NCBI GenBank assembly: GCA_001643675.2
Contig: LSRY02000055.1
Coordinates: 188,501 to 252,500, forward strand
Length of the DNA stretch: 64,000 nucleotides
From: Monocercomonoides exilis
Lineage: Eukaryota > Preaxostyla > Oxymonadida > Polymastigidae
Reading direction: 5' to 3'
Under the pieces are notes generated by a model. That model was given only the letters and a program-made list of their open reading frames with translations. It was not told where the DNA came from and did not search any database. A program made the translations under genes and the position numbers. Of the stretch, positions 10,865 to 21,327 are shown piece by piece; position 1 is the stretch's first letter; each line of letters opens with the position of its first letter.

Positions 10865-12290
10865 TTTATAACATATGTCCAGGATGCCTTCAATAAGAAA
10901 GAAAAATTTCAAAAAAATTCATAAAAAAATATCTTCTTCTCGTTTCCTCGATATTTCATCCGGCTCATTTCCCATGACTCCCCTCCAATTCTCATCTCCG
11001 GATTTCTTTTAATGCATCCAATGTCCCCTCAAACCACATCCCATGTTCATTCATTGTCATTGATCAATCCTGCAAAAAAACCTAAATGAATTAAAAATAA
11101 AAATATATGAAGAAAAATATAAATAATTTTAAAAAAAATGCAAACCTATATCTTTCACAATGACCGCCTTTCGCTGACTTTTTTCTTTCTTTCTTCTTCT
11201 TCTATTTAAAATATTAACAAAAGCTCAATCCTCAATTCTGCTTCTGCTCAAACAACTTCGTAAACTCCATTCTATAAAAAACTGGTAAAGAAGAAGATTC
11301 CATCTGAAGAATCCTTCCCATCTCTTTTCGCTGTGTTTCCTTCTTCTCCATCTCCAATATTCGATTTCCTATCGCATGTGTCTCTGTCCTTCGTCATCTC
11401 CCACTGTTCTGATCCCATTTCTTGCAACATCCCCAAATGACCCGATCATAAAAAAACAAATATCTCCAATATTTTGCCTCTCTTTGGTGCAAGACACCCT
11501 CTCGTGGTCAGCCCCTCATCTTCCTCTATCTCCACACCTCCAACGCAAAGCGCCAGCGCTGATGTTCCTTCTTCCCGTCTTCCTCCGCCTCCGCCTTCAT
11601 CCCTTGCCCCGCAAATGAGAGGCGCGGCCAAACTGTCCTTTCAATAAAAAATTTTAAATTTTAAAAAAATATCTCTCACTTTTTTTTCCCCCTTCAACCC
11701 CGCTTCCCTCTCTAATTATACACGCCTCCACAAAAACTCTCCCACTTGCTCCACCTCGTTCGTCTCCTCCCTCTCTCTGCATTTGAAATAAAAGCATCTT
11801 CCCCCCATATCTCTCCATTTCCTGTCCTCCCCTCCAGTGAATATATTCCATTCACCCCACTCATCTTCTGCCCTTCTTGTTTTCCCTCTTATCCCACCTC
11901 CTCCACAACAAATTCCTTTTCTCAAATAATAAACACGGCCTCAACACCTTCCCAATGATAAAAATCGAAAAAAAAAACCCTTAAAATCTCATCCCAATCC
12001 ATCTCCCAAACATCCATTTTGTCTCTTAAATCTCACTAAAACACCTCTTTTCCACAAAAAATAACATTTTATCGCTCCTTTCCCCCTCCAAAACCCTGCC
12101 TCCTCCAAAAACTCAACTCCATCGCCCCATTCCATAAATCCATCCCTTTGTTATCGCATTGTCTTCATATTCCCATTCAGCAACGACACATCGAGTTGTG
12201 CCCCTTTTCTTTTGTGGCTCTAATTCGTTATGGAACATGATCAAGAAATGTCAAATGCTCAGAAACTGACAACAGAGTGAGATTCCGAAG
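10865..12290 (-). other. purine-rich exon-like blocks with AT-rich spacers
   Basis: On the minus strand, G/A-rich blocks (about 11870-11690, 11630-11280 and 11040-10930) alternate with short AT-rich spacers ending in TTTATTGAAAG-like sequence. This looks like exons and introns of an Arg/Glu/Gly-rich gene. I could not assemble one continuous reading frame, and no domain is recognisable. Low confidence that it is functional. Confidence 0.3.
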
Positions 12291-12369
12291 TTAAAACAAA
12301 GACAGGTTGACTAAGTGAAATATTTCCAGTGAAAGGGTTGGGTATTACAAAAGAATATCTGCTTGATGG

Positions 12370-13150
12370 AAGATGAAATTGTTCATATTGATTGATGGAT
12401 GGCTGTGGAGCAACAATATTTTCGATGGAAATGAAGAATTTTCAATGTATGTATTTTATATTGTTCTATTGATTGTGAAGATATTTCCATCCGTAACCTC
12501 TCCAAAGTCGTGATTCAGATGATTTATAAAAAATGGACAATTTATTCCATGCAGAGGAGAACAGCGAGGAAGCAAGCCAAACATTATCTTACAAATATAT
12601 CATTGGAGCCTGAATATATTTTGTTACAAATATTTATGCAACTTTATTTGGACTATACAAGCGCGATGGATTGAAATACGATGAAAAACGAATTTTAATG
12701 GAGCAGAAATCAACGGGGTTGGAAGATGTCCAAGACCAAAAAGGAAGAATGATCAATCTCTATGTAAAGGGAACATATTTTGAAGATGGTGGGGTGTTTA
12801 CAAAAATATTTTGTTGGAGATATTGAGCAGATGACTGAAACAGGAGATTGGAGGCAGTTGGAACAGAACAAGGCGCCTTTCTTGGAATGAGAAGGACAAG
12901 ACATTGCTTTTATGGACCTGGGGGAGCGATGAAACTGGATTTGATTGCTTGGCTTGAGAACAGAAAATACGAGAAAAACAGGCAGTTTGGCGTTATACAA
13001 GCAGCTGAGGAAAATTACAGGCAAAATGGATTTGAGTCATTTAACCTTTGTCATCAGCCTTCTATCATTGAAACGTTATTCACAAGAGCAGAGAACGAGG
13101 CAGTGATGCTGAGAATATCTTCTGACGGAAGATATACAGTATTCAAACTT
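12370..13150 (+). pseudogene. R-family remnant (copy 2) and decayed 3' sequence
   Basis: 12430-12590 aligns by eye with the R-family core: 'ATGTATGTATTTTATATTGTTCTAT', then 'TGTGAAGATATTTCC', 'CC(G/A)T..CCTCTCCAAAG' and 'GAGGAGAACA'. The last word is shared with the copy at 30.1 kb. 12600-13150 has coding-like composition in shifting frames and may be the downstream part. No complete frame, no function. Confidence 0.45.
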
Positions 13151-13155
13151 GAAAA

Positions 13156-13341
13156 TAACATCGCCTTCTTAACCTTCTTCGCCTTCTTCGTCTACTTCGT
13201 CTTCTTCGTCTTCTTCGTCTTCTTCGTCTTCTTCGCCTTCTTCGCCTTCTTCGCCTTTTTCACCTTCTTCACCTTTTTCACCTTCTTCACCTTATTCCTC
13301 TTTTTCCTCTTCTTCGTCTACTTCGTCTACTTCGTCTTCTT

Positions 13342-13381
<40 letters not shown>

Positions 13382-13386
13382 ATTAT
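13156..13386. repeat. TTCGTC/TTCGCC/TTCACC triplet array
   Basis: About 230 bases of TTC alternating with GTC, GCC, ACC and CTC. In the minus-strand frame it reads Glu-Glu-Gly / Glu-Glu-Asp repeats, like the acidic exons elsewhere in the window. The plus-strand Phe-rich frame is an artefact of the repeat. Confidence 0.85.
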
Positions 13387-13715
13387 CTACTCTTCTCAAT
13401 TTTATCAGTTTCATTTTTTTCCTTCGATTTGCCCTTCTTGGCCATCATCGTCTCATTATTCTTCTCAACTTCTTCCTCTTCTCAGTCGTCCTCGCCTATT
13501 TTTGAAAGCGCAAGTTGAAGGAGCTATTCAGCTGGAAGCAGAACAGGAGAATGGAAATGGGATGAATTTTTGGAGGAGCAGAAGAGAAGCAAAGATGTTG
13601 AATGAATGATGGAAGATGGAGATGGAGGAAATGGATGCGTTTGCAGAAAGGAAAAATGATCTGGAGAAGGAGAAAGAAGAAGAACAGAAGCAATGAAGAA
13701 TAGAGATTATTAAAG

Positions 13716-14050
13716 GCATGAATATATGTTTTATTTTATATAAAAGAAATAACTTATTATTAAAATATTGTAATACATATATATATATATTGAAATTAGG
13801 ATCTTTTTGGAAGAATATCTTCGTTGGATAAAAGCGCAAGGGATGAGGAAAGATGGATTTTGAGGCGATTCCGGGAAAGATGGCAGAAGGAGGGAAATGG
13901 AATGGGAATGGATGAGTGAGCAAAGGGAAATATAAGAAATGGATGGAAAAGAAGGGATTTGCGAAATGGAAAAGGTATTTTTTTAAAGGGGGAGGGGAAG
14001 CGATAAAAGAACAATAAGAATATTGATTTGGCGAGGTTGACACAAATTTG
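13716..14050 (+). other. AT-rich intron-like tract and purine-rich block
   Basis: 'AAAG|GCATGAATATATG ... GAAATTAG|GATCTTTTTGG' (about 13716-13800) bounds an AT-rich tract with the same borders as 52382-52509 ('AAAAG|GCATGAG ... GATTAG|GATTTTAG'). Downstream to 14050 is a purine-rich block with stops in all frames. This is the immediate 5' flank of the only family member with a signal peptide, so any promoter would lie here. I see no motif I can name. Confidence 0.4.
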
Positions 14051-14055
14051 ACGTG

Positions 14056-16017
14056 ATGTTGAGTTTGTTGTTTATTGTGGGAATCGCGTCATGTGTTGAA
14101 GCAGTTAGTGGTGTGAGTGTGTTTAAAGGGAGTTTGGTGGTTAAAAATGCATCAGTTGAGTTAAATCAAATTTCATTGGAGAATGATGATAATTGTTGTT
14201 TGGTGTGTGGAAGGAAAGGGAGCGTGGTTGTGGTGAGGGGGTGTGTTGTGGGGATGGGGAAGGACGTTGAGGGAGGGGCATTTGATCTGAGTGGGAGCAT
14301 TGGGGTGTTGAGGAACATCACATTGAAAGGGTGGAGAAGAGGGGGAGAGATATACTCGGGAAGGCTGTTTGGAGGGAAGGGATATGGAAGGGAGAAGGGT
14401 GGAGGTGAAGAAAAAGCGAGTGAAGGAGGAGAAAGAGGAAGGGGAAGGGGAAGAGGAAGAGAAGGAGATGGAGAAGGCATTGAAGGGAGCATTTCGGTGA
14501 GTGAATCACGATTCTCTTCTTTTTGCGTCTCATCAGCCCCGTTCCTTTCTTCACCTTCAATACCCCTAATATCCCTCTCTCACCTGACATTTTTCAACAT
14601 CTCAACAGCAAATGATGCATGTTCACCTTCAACAACAACGTCAACCCAAACATCAAGTTTGATGAACAGTTGCTCATTCTCATCGGTCTGCGATGCATAT
14701 GATGGAGGGATTGTTCATTCCCTCAACAACCCCTTGGCCTCTTTAACTGCCTCAAACACATCATTCATTGGGTGTTGTCGGACAAGAAATGTTGAATGCA
14801 TTGGAACTGCAGATAGAAAATTGACTCCGGGGAGACAAAATGAAACATTCAATGGAGCTAATTCATTCATTTGGTGCGAATGGGATGGATCGAAGGCAAC
14901 AGGAAAAGGCGAGGTATATTCCGATGGCGCTTCGAACGGTGGTGCGATATTCATGTATGGCCAATCGTCCGCAACTGTTTCAGTTTCTCATTGTGCATTC
15001 AATGAATGTGTCGCGTATTGGTGTGGCGGAGGTATTAGTTGCTATAATATTAAATCGGTTGAGATTGTGAACAACACCTTCGATTCGTGTACTGCACAAA
15101 ATTATTTAGGAGGAGGAGTGTTCGTTTATACGATTTCAACATGTGTTCGGATCAGCGGATGTGAATTCCAGAAATGCAAAGCCGTTTATGATGGAGGAGG
15201 ACTTTTTCTTGAAAATTTTCAGGTTTCGGGAACAGATTGCATTCCGACAGAAAATGGAGAAGGGGAGAGTGCGTGTGTGTTTGACTGCTGTTTCACTTCA
15301 TGTTCACTTACAAGCACTGGAGGTGGAGGCATGTATTGTAGAACTGTTCCTGTCACATTCAAAATGAGGAGCATTCAGTTTATCTCATGTTCAGCATCTG
15401 CATATGGAGGAGGATTTTGGATTAATCCGAATAGAGAAAATGCGCCAAATGACACATTTTATTGTTATTTTCTATTTTTTCACGAATGCAGATGTAGAAC
15501 AACATCCACACCATATGGTCATGATGTGATGTATTATGATCAAAATAATCTCTATTTATCCCAAAATAATCCGTTCAAGGAATGTTACACCACAAACACA
15601 GATGGCCAGAGAGTATGTTATGGATACAACTACTCGAATGCAAATGCTTGGACATTTCAGCACACAGAAAAGAAGGAATGGCTAAAGGATAAGACGATCT
15701 ATGTTTCTGCGAATGGGAGTGATGGATATGAGCTATGCGGGTCAAATGAATCAAATCCGTGTCTGACGATGAAGAAGGCATTTCAAATGTGTGAGATACA
15801 GATAAGCTTGTCAGTCACGCTGATGGAAGGGAATCACACAAGCGAGGCAACAACAATTGATATTGAAGCAAAGAAGATTTCGGTCATTGGGAAAGGGAGG
15901 GTGGAGAGTTCGATTGGAACAGGAGCCCTTTCATCATCAGCAGCAGCTGGAGCGCTATTCAGTGTTTCGACAGGTTATCTGGGGATGAGTCACTTGAAGA
16001 TTGATTGCAGCTCGTAA
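14056..16017 (+). CDS. secreted cysteine-rich beta-helix surface protein (signal peptide copy)
   Basis: 653 residues from the ATG at 14056. Residues 1-16 form a signal peptide (MLSLLFIVGIASCVEA). Residues 17-100 are the start of a beta-sheet domain, and 101-145 are Gly/Arg/Glu low complexity. Residues 150-530 are a right-handed beta-helix-like domain with GGG turns, F-x-x-C steps, CCRTR at 240-244 and many N-x-S/T sequons. Residues about 540-653 are a second module (WLKDKTIYVS ... CGSNESNPCLT). There is no C-terminal membrane segment. It stops at TAA right after 'KIDCSS', where relatives continue for about 35 more residues, so it may itself be shortened. This is the only long copy of the family here with a complete 5' end. 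From 14251 on it lies in the left arm of palindrome 1 and is repeated in inverted form at 18966-20729. Likely role: cell-surface or secreted adhesin-like protein. This is inferred from the fold pattern only. Confidence 0.75.
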   Translation: MLSLLFIVGIASCVEAVSGVSVFKGSLVVKNASVELNQISLENDDNCCLVCGRKGSVVVVRGCVVGMGKDVEGGAFDLSGSIGVLRNITLKGWRRGGEIYSGRLFGGKGYGREKGGGEEKASEGGERGRGRGRGREGDGEGIEGSISVSESRFSSFCVSSAPFLSSPSIPLISLSHLTFFNISTANDACSPSTTTSTQTSSLMNSCSFSSVCDAYDGGIVHSLNNPLASLTASNTSFIGCCRTRNVECIGTADRKLTPGRQNETFNGANSFIWCEWDGSKATGKGEVYSDGASNGGAIFMYGQSSATVSVSHCAFNECVAYWCGGGISCYNIKSVEIVNNTFDSCTAQNYLGGGVFVYTISTCVRISGCEFQKCKAVYDGGGLFLENFQVSGTDCIPTENGEGESACVFDCCFTSCSLTSTGGGGMYCRTVPVTFKMRSIQFISCSASAYGGGFWINPNRENAPNDTFYCYFLFFHECRCRTTSTPYGHDVMYYDQNNLYLSQNNPFKECYTTNTDGQRVCYGYNYSNANAWTFQHTEKKEWLKDKTIYVSANGSDGYELCGSNESNPCLTMKKAFQMCEIQISLSVTLMEGNHTSEATTIDIEAKKISVIGKGRVESSIGTGALSSSAAAGALFSVSTGYLGMSHLKIDCSS

Positions 16018-17438
16018 ACAACTCCTCATTCATGAATGTTTAAGTGTTGTCAATGAGGTGTGCCTTTGAGATGTTTGAGAAAAAGAAGAATAAATTAATT
16101 TTTTCTTATTCGACACGATGCTCCCTTATGCAACAAGTTATGTTAACAGTCACAAGTATTGAGACATTTTCGGATATTTTTTTGTTTGTTAGTTTGTTTT
16201 GAGGAATTATAAACTTCGGTTAATCAATTTTTGTTTGAGAAATCAATGAAAATATGAACACAAAGTTAATTTGATAACAATGTGAAGGCATTATTTTTTG
16301 TTTTTTTATTGAATCCATTCAGAAAAGAGGGGAAATATCTATTTGATGCCAAAAAATAGAAAACAAATTGTTGAAAAGATGAGTTATTATTTCTGAATGA
16401 GAAAAAAATTTTTTTATCTTTTATATTTTTTTATTGGAATAATAGAACATTTACGAATTGTAATTGGAAATAAAAATGCATTTCAATGACAAGTTATATC
16501 ATATTTAATTGAACAATTTTATTTTTTGTTTTTTGCTGTTTTTGTCAAAGAACTTGGAAAAGAATATTTTTTTGAATTGATAAGAAGTTTGAAATCTGTT
16601 CGGCTTGTTCGAGATTATTTTATCAAAAAAATTTTTTTTTGAAAAAAAATTAATCATCCTTTTTTTTTCATATCATATTGATCATCAGATAGTGACATTT
16701 CTGAAATTCTTCCTTCATAATTTAAATACAATCATATTATTTGAATCGAGTTTGTGAATCTTCAAGAAAAACAAAAAACACTCAATATTATTTTTAATAA
16801 TAATTCAGTTGTTGATTAGTGAGATATTGATTTTGACAACTTTTGTTGAGTCAGATATTCATCAACACCCCCATCCCCATTTTTTTATAATTAAAATCCT
16901 TTATTATTTTTGTCAGTCTCATATAATCATCAAGATACATTCTTTGAAACATGAAATAAATGATCGACAAGTTCGGAAATGTTATTGTTATTGGGGAATG
17001 ATTTCTGTGAAGTTCTGGTTTTCATTTGTTGATGTCTCAAACAGATCTTGAGTTGTGTTGTAATGTTCTTGTGACAAAAGACTTGCTCGTATTTCCATTG
17101 ACATTTTTGAGACCAGTTATTTTTCCTGTGATGAGTGAATCCACCATTCACACATTTTTATTTCATTTCTCCAAACAGTTCATATCTTTCAAAAACACTT
17201 TTCCAATATTCATCGATCAATTCACCAATTGTTCTTCTGATCGTATTTTTTTTTTTTTGAAAAGTCGCAAACGTTTAATCTTCATGTTCTATTAATCATT
17301 CCATTCAAAGAATAACTTCTTTATTCAATCTGAAATATTTCTTGTTATTGTCATATATGTTCATAAATGAATTTTTTATATTGAAAAATCTCAAACATTT
17401 AATTTTCTGGTCAATCGAATACTGCACTGTTTTATCAG
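16018..17438. other. AT-rich arm interior of palindrome 1
   Basis: No convincing gene. On the minus strand (17151-16930) a 73-residue frame carries a W-x3-C ... C ... C-x2-H pattern. It is described under its right-arm copy. Confidence 0.5.
17259..17281 (+). repeat. centre-associated motif GAAAAGTCGCAAAYGTTTAAT
   Basis: Left member of an inverted pair (partner 17703-17725) flanking the centre of palindrome 1. The same sequence forms an inverted pair around the centre of palindrome 2 and appears once more near 58.06 kb. Confidence 0.85.
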
Positions 17439-17545
17439 ATTTCGTGACAAACGCGTAAAATTTGGTTATTGATACAACGAATTCAAAACAATGAAAATTG
17501 ATTTATTTATCTCGTCTAATTGAGATAAATAAGGTGATGTGAAAG
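17439..17545. other. palindrome 1 central spacer
   Basis: 107 bases that are not part of the inverted arms. They contain a small hairpin, 'ATTTATCTC-gtctaatt-GAGATAAAT' (about 17504-17531). No gene. Confidence 0.85.
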
Positions 17546-17702
17546 CTGATAAAACAGTGCAGTATTCGATTGACCAGAAAATTAAATGTTTGAGATTTTT
17601 CAATATAAAAAATTCATTTATGAACATATATGACAATAACAAGAAATATTTCAGATTGAATAAAGAAGTTATTCTTTGAATGGAATGATTAATAGAACAT
17701 GA

Positions 17703-17725
17703 AGATTAAACGTTTGCGACTTTTC
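17703..17725 (-). repeat. centre-associated motif, inverted partner
   Basis: Inverted partner of 17259-17281. The two are 467 bp apart from outer edge to outer edge. Confidence 0.85.
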
Positions 17726-17832
17726 AAAAAAAAAAAAATACGATCAGAAGAACAATTGGTGAATTGATCGATGAATATTGGAAAAGTGTTTTTGAAAGAT
17801 ATGAACTGTTTGGAGAAATGAAATAAAAATGT

Positions 17833-18054
17833 GTGAATGGTGGATTCACTCATCACAGGAAAAATAACTGGTCTCAAAAATGTCAATGGAAATACGAGCA
17901 AGTCTTTTGTCACAAGAACATTACAACACAACTCAAGATCTGTTTGAGACATCAACAAATGAAAACCAGAACTTCACAGAAATCATTCCCCAATAACAAT
18001 AACATTTCCGAACTTGTCGATCATTTATTTCATGTTTCAAAGAATGTATCTTGA
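17833..18054 (+). other. small Cys/His-containing open frame (also 17151-16930, minus)
   Basis: A frame of about 73 residues: 'HHRKNNWSQKCQWKYEQVFC' followed by H, then 'LKICLRHQQ', and an Asn-rich C-terminus. The Trp-x3-Cys, Cys and His spacing recalls FLYWCH-type zinc fingers of eukaryotic DNA transposons, but the fit is loose. The frame has no ATG at its start, and the identical copy sits in the other arm. It could be a transposase remnant that once occupied the palindrome core. Confidence 0.25.
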
Positions 18055-18965
18055 TGATTATATGAGACTGACAAAAATAATAAAGGATTTTAATTATAAA
18101 AAAATGGGGATGGGGGTGTTGATGAATATCTGACTCAACAAAAGTTGTCAAAATCAATATCTCACTAATCAACAACTGAATTATTATTAAAAATAATATT
18201 GAGTGTTTTTTGTTTTTCTTGAAGATTCACAAACTCGATTCAAATAATATGATTGTATTTAAATTATGAAGGAAGAATTTCAGAAATGTCACTATCTGAT
18301 GATCAATATGATATGAAAAAAAAAGGATGATTAATTTTTTTTCAAAAAAAAATTTTTTTGATAAAATAATCTCGAACAAGCCGAACAGATTTCAAACTTC
18401 TTATCAATTCAAAAAAATATTCTTTTCCAAGTTCTTTGACAAAAACAGCAAAAAACAAAAAATAAAATTGTTCAATTAAATATGATATAACTTGTCATTG
18501 AAATGCATTTTTATTTCCAATTACAATTCGTAAATGTTCTATTATTCCAATAAAAAAATATAAAAGATAAAAAAATTTTTTTCTCATTCAGAAATAATAA
18601 CTCATCTTTTCAACAATTTGTTTTCTATTTTTTGGCATCAAATAGATATTTCCCCTCTTTTCTGAATGGATTCAATAAAAAACAAAAAATAATGCCTTCA
18701 CATTGTTATCAAATTAACTTTGTGTTCATATTTTCATTGATTTCTCAAACAAAAATTGATTAACCGAAGTTTATAATTCCTCAAAACAAACTAACAAACA
18801 AAAAAATATCCGAAAATGTCTCAATACTTGTGACTGTTAACATAACTTGTTGCATAAGGGAGCATCGTGTCGAATAAGAAAAAATTAATTTATTCTTCTT
18901 TTTCTCAAACATCTCAAAGGCACACCTCATTGACAACACTTAAACATTCATGAATGAGGAGTTGT

Positions 18966-20729
18966 TTACGAGCTGCAATCAATCTTCAAGTGACTCATCC
19001 CCAGATAACCTGTCGAAACACTGAATAGCGCTCCAGCTGCTGCTGATGATGAAAGGGCTCCTGTTCCAATCGAACTCTCCACCCTCCCTTTCCCAATGAC
19101 CGAAATCTTCTTTGCTTCAATATCAATTGTTGTTGCCTCGCTTGTGTGATTCCCTTCCATCAGCGTGACTGACAAGCTTATCTGTATCTCACACATTTGA
19201 AATGCCTTCTTCATCGTCAGACACGGATTTGATTCATTTGACCCGCATAGCTCATATCCATCACTCCCATTCGCAGAAACATAGATCGTCTTATCCTTTA
19301 GCCATTCCTTCTTTTCTGTGTGCTGAAATGTCCAAGCATTTGCATTCGAGTAGTTGTATCCATAACATACTCTCTGGCCATCTGTGTTTGTGGTGTAACA
19401 TTCCTTGAACGGATTATTTTGGGATAAATAGAGATTATTTTGATCATAATACATCACATCATGACCATATGGTGTGGATGTTGTTCTACATCTGCATTCG
19501 TGAAAAAATAGAAAATAACAATAAAATGTGTCATTTGGCGCATTTTCTCTATTCGGATTAATCCAAAATCCTCCTCCATATGCAGATGCTGAACATGAGA
19601 TAAACTGAATGCTCCTCATTTTGAATGTGACAGGAACAGTTCTACAATACATGCCTCCACCTCCAGTGCTTGTAAGTGAACATGAAGTGAAACAGCAGTC
19701 AAACACACACGCACTCTCCCCTTCTCCATTTTCTGTCGGAATGCAATCTGTTCCCGAAACCTGAAAATTTTCAAGAAAAAGTCCTCCTCCATCATAAACG
19801 GCTTTGCATTTCTGGAATTCACATCCGCTGATCCGAACACATGTTGAAATCGTATAAACGAACACTCCTCCTCCTAAATAATTTTGTGCAGTACACGAAT
19901 CGAAGGTGTTGTTCACAATCTCAACCGATTTAATATTATAGCAACTAATACCTCCGCCACACCAATACGCGACACATTCATTGAATGCACAATGAGAAAC
20001 TGAAACAGTTGCGGACGATTGGCCATACATGAATATCGCACCACCGTTCGAAGCGCCATCGGAATATACCTCGCCTTTTCCTGTTGCCTTCGATCCATCC
20101 CATTCGCACCAAATGAATGAATTAGCTCCATTGAATGTTTCATTTTGTCTCCCCGGAGTCAATTTTCTATCTGCAGTTCCAATGCATTCAACATTTCTTG
20201 TCCGACAACACCCAATGAATGATGTGTTTGAGGCAGTTAAAGAGGCCAAGGGGTTGTTGAGGGAATGAACAATCCCTCCATCATATGCATCGCAGACCGA
20301 TGAGAATGAGCAACTGTTCATCAAACTTGATGTTTGGGTTGACGTTGTTGTTGAAGGTGAACATGCATCATTTGCTGTTGAGATGTTGAAAAATGTCAGG
20401 TGAGAGAGGGATATTAGGGGTATTGAAGGTGAAGAAAGGAACGGGGCTGATGAGACGCAAAAAGAAGAGAATCGTGATTCACTCACCGAAATGCTCCCTT
20501 CAATGCCTTCTCCATCTCCTTCTCTTCCTCTTCCCCTTCCCCTTCCTCTTTCTCCTCCTTCACTCGCTTTTTCTTCACCTCCACCCTTCTCCCTTCCATA
20601 TCCCTTCCCTCCAAACAGCCTTCCCGAGTATATCTCTCCCCCTCTTCTCCACCCTTTCAATGTGATGTTCCTCAACACCCCAATGCTCCCACTCAGATCA
20701 AATGCCCCTCCCTCAACGTCCTTCCCCAT
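18966..20729 (-). CDS. beta-helix surface protein, inverted duplicate lacking signal peptide
   Basis: From the ATG at 20729 this gives 587 residues identical to residues 67-653 of the 14056 protein. Upstream of that Met the frame is 'GKREEDEKFVVG' with no further ATG and a TGA a few codons earlier. So the signal peptide and first domain are missing and the product would not enter the secretory path as drawn. The same 5' junction and same upstream sequence occur in the 52739 copy. The truncation is therefore an inherited state, not something made by the palindrome. It is either a silent cassette or a gene with an unrecognised upstream exon. Confidence 0.6.
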   Translation of the reverse strand: MGKDVEGGAFDLSGSIGVLRNITLKGWRRGGEIYSGRLFGGKGYGREKGGGEEKASEGGERGRGRGRGREGDGEGIEGSISVSESRFSSFCVSSAPFLSSPSIPLISLSHLTFFNISTANDACSPSTTTSTQTSSLMNSCSFSSVCDAYDGGIVHSLNNPLASLTASNTSFIGCCRTRNVECIGTADRKLTPGRQNETFNGANSFIWCEWDGSKATGKGEVYSDGASNGGAIFMYGQSSATVSVSHCAFNECVAYWCGGGISCYNIKSVEIVNNTFDSCTAQNYLGGGVFVYTISTCVRISGCEFQKCKAVYDGGGLFLENFQVSGTDCIPTENGEGESACVFDCCFTSCSLTSTGGGGMYCRTVPVTFKMRSIQFISCSASAYGGGFWINPNRENAPNDTFYCYFLFFHECRCRTTSTPYGHDVMYYDQNNLYLSQNNPFKECYTTNTDGQRVCYGYNYSNANAWTFQHTEKKEWLKDKTIYVSANGSDGYELCGSNESNPCLTMKKAFQMCEIQISLSVTLMEGNHTSEATTIDIEAKKISVIGKGRVESSIGTGALSSSAAAGALFSVSTGYLGMSHLKIDCSS

Positions 20730-20732
20730 CCC

Positions 20733-21100
20733 AACAACAAACTTTTCATCCTCTTCCCTTTTTCCCACTCTTCTTCAAATACTCCTCAAAACATTCTCTC
20801 TTCAAATTCCTTTTTCCTCCATTTCCTCTCCTTTCATCATTTTCAATCAGCGTTCTTATAAAAATCATCTTCTTCTCAAATTCTTGTAAGACTCCTTCTT
20901 TGGTCATATCATCAATTTCTCTTCTCTCTCTTCTGTCTCATCATCCCCTTCTTTTCAATCCGCCTCATTAATCCTTCAAATATCCCCAATCATATTCATT
21001 TCACTTCTCACTTCTGTCATCGTTTCACACTCATCTCCAGATCTGTCTTTTCCCAACTCCATGTGCTGGCATGGGTGCTGAATGTTCCCTCAAAAATTCA
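20733..21100 (-). other. 5' flank shared with the 52.7-kb copy
   Basis: Read on the minus strand, 'ACAAGAATTTGAGAA', 'AGGAATTTGAAGAGA', 'ATGTTTTGAGGAGTATTTGAA' and 'GATGAAAAGTTTGTTGT' recur in order and spacing at 52575-52735. It is purine-rich and coding-like (Arg/Glu/Lys), but stops are present in both copies. Confidence 0.6.
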
Positions 21101-21149
21101 AATCTCCCAAAACCAAATCATATAAATCAATAAATATTTCTCACATACA

Positions 21150-21327
21150 CACCAAAAATATAAAATAAAATAAAAAAATAAAATAAAATAAAATAAAATA
21201 AAATAAAATAAAATAAAATAAAATAAAATAAAATAAAATAAAATAAAATAAAATAAAATAAAATAAAATAAAATAAAATAAAATAAAATAAAATAAAATA
21301 AAATAAAATAAAATAAAATAAAATAAA
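21150..21327. repeat. AAAAT/ATTTT pentanucleotide array
   Basis: About 35 tandem AAAAT units with one irregular unit near 21175. It lies in an AT-rich, intron-like tract on the minus strand. The apparent Phe-Ile-Leu-Tyr repeat protein is an artefact of the repeat. Confidence 0.95.

Larger units (their letters stand above)
14251..17438 (+). repeat. palindrome 1, left arm
   Basis: Inverted and essentially identical to 17546-20732. Matched positions sum to 34983 in the outer part and 34984 in the inner part, so there is one single-base length difference between about 16.0 and 16.8 kb. The arm starts inside the 14056 gene at 'GGGGATGGGG' and ends at 'GTTTTATCAG'. The beta-helix coding parts of the two arms encode the same protein. 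Confidence 0.92.
17546..20732 (-). repeat. palindrome 1, right arm
   Basis: Inverted copy of 14251-17438. Outside its outer end the sequence is not that of the left flank. Instead it matches the 5' flank of the beta-helix copy at 52.7 kb for at least 150-250 bases. Confidence 0.92.

Noticed and set aside
12848-13609. 253-codon plus-strand frame with a Phe/Val-rich 'membrane' centre
   Set aside because: The hydrophobic part is a TTC/GTC/GCC array read on the wrong strand. The flanks are unrelated remnants.
14251-20732. Palindrome 1 as a CRISPR array or integron-like structure
   Set aside because: One pair of kilobase arms around a single spacer, no short regularly spaced repeats, and clearly eukaryotic sequence.
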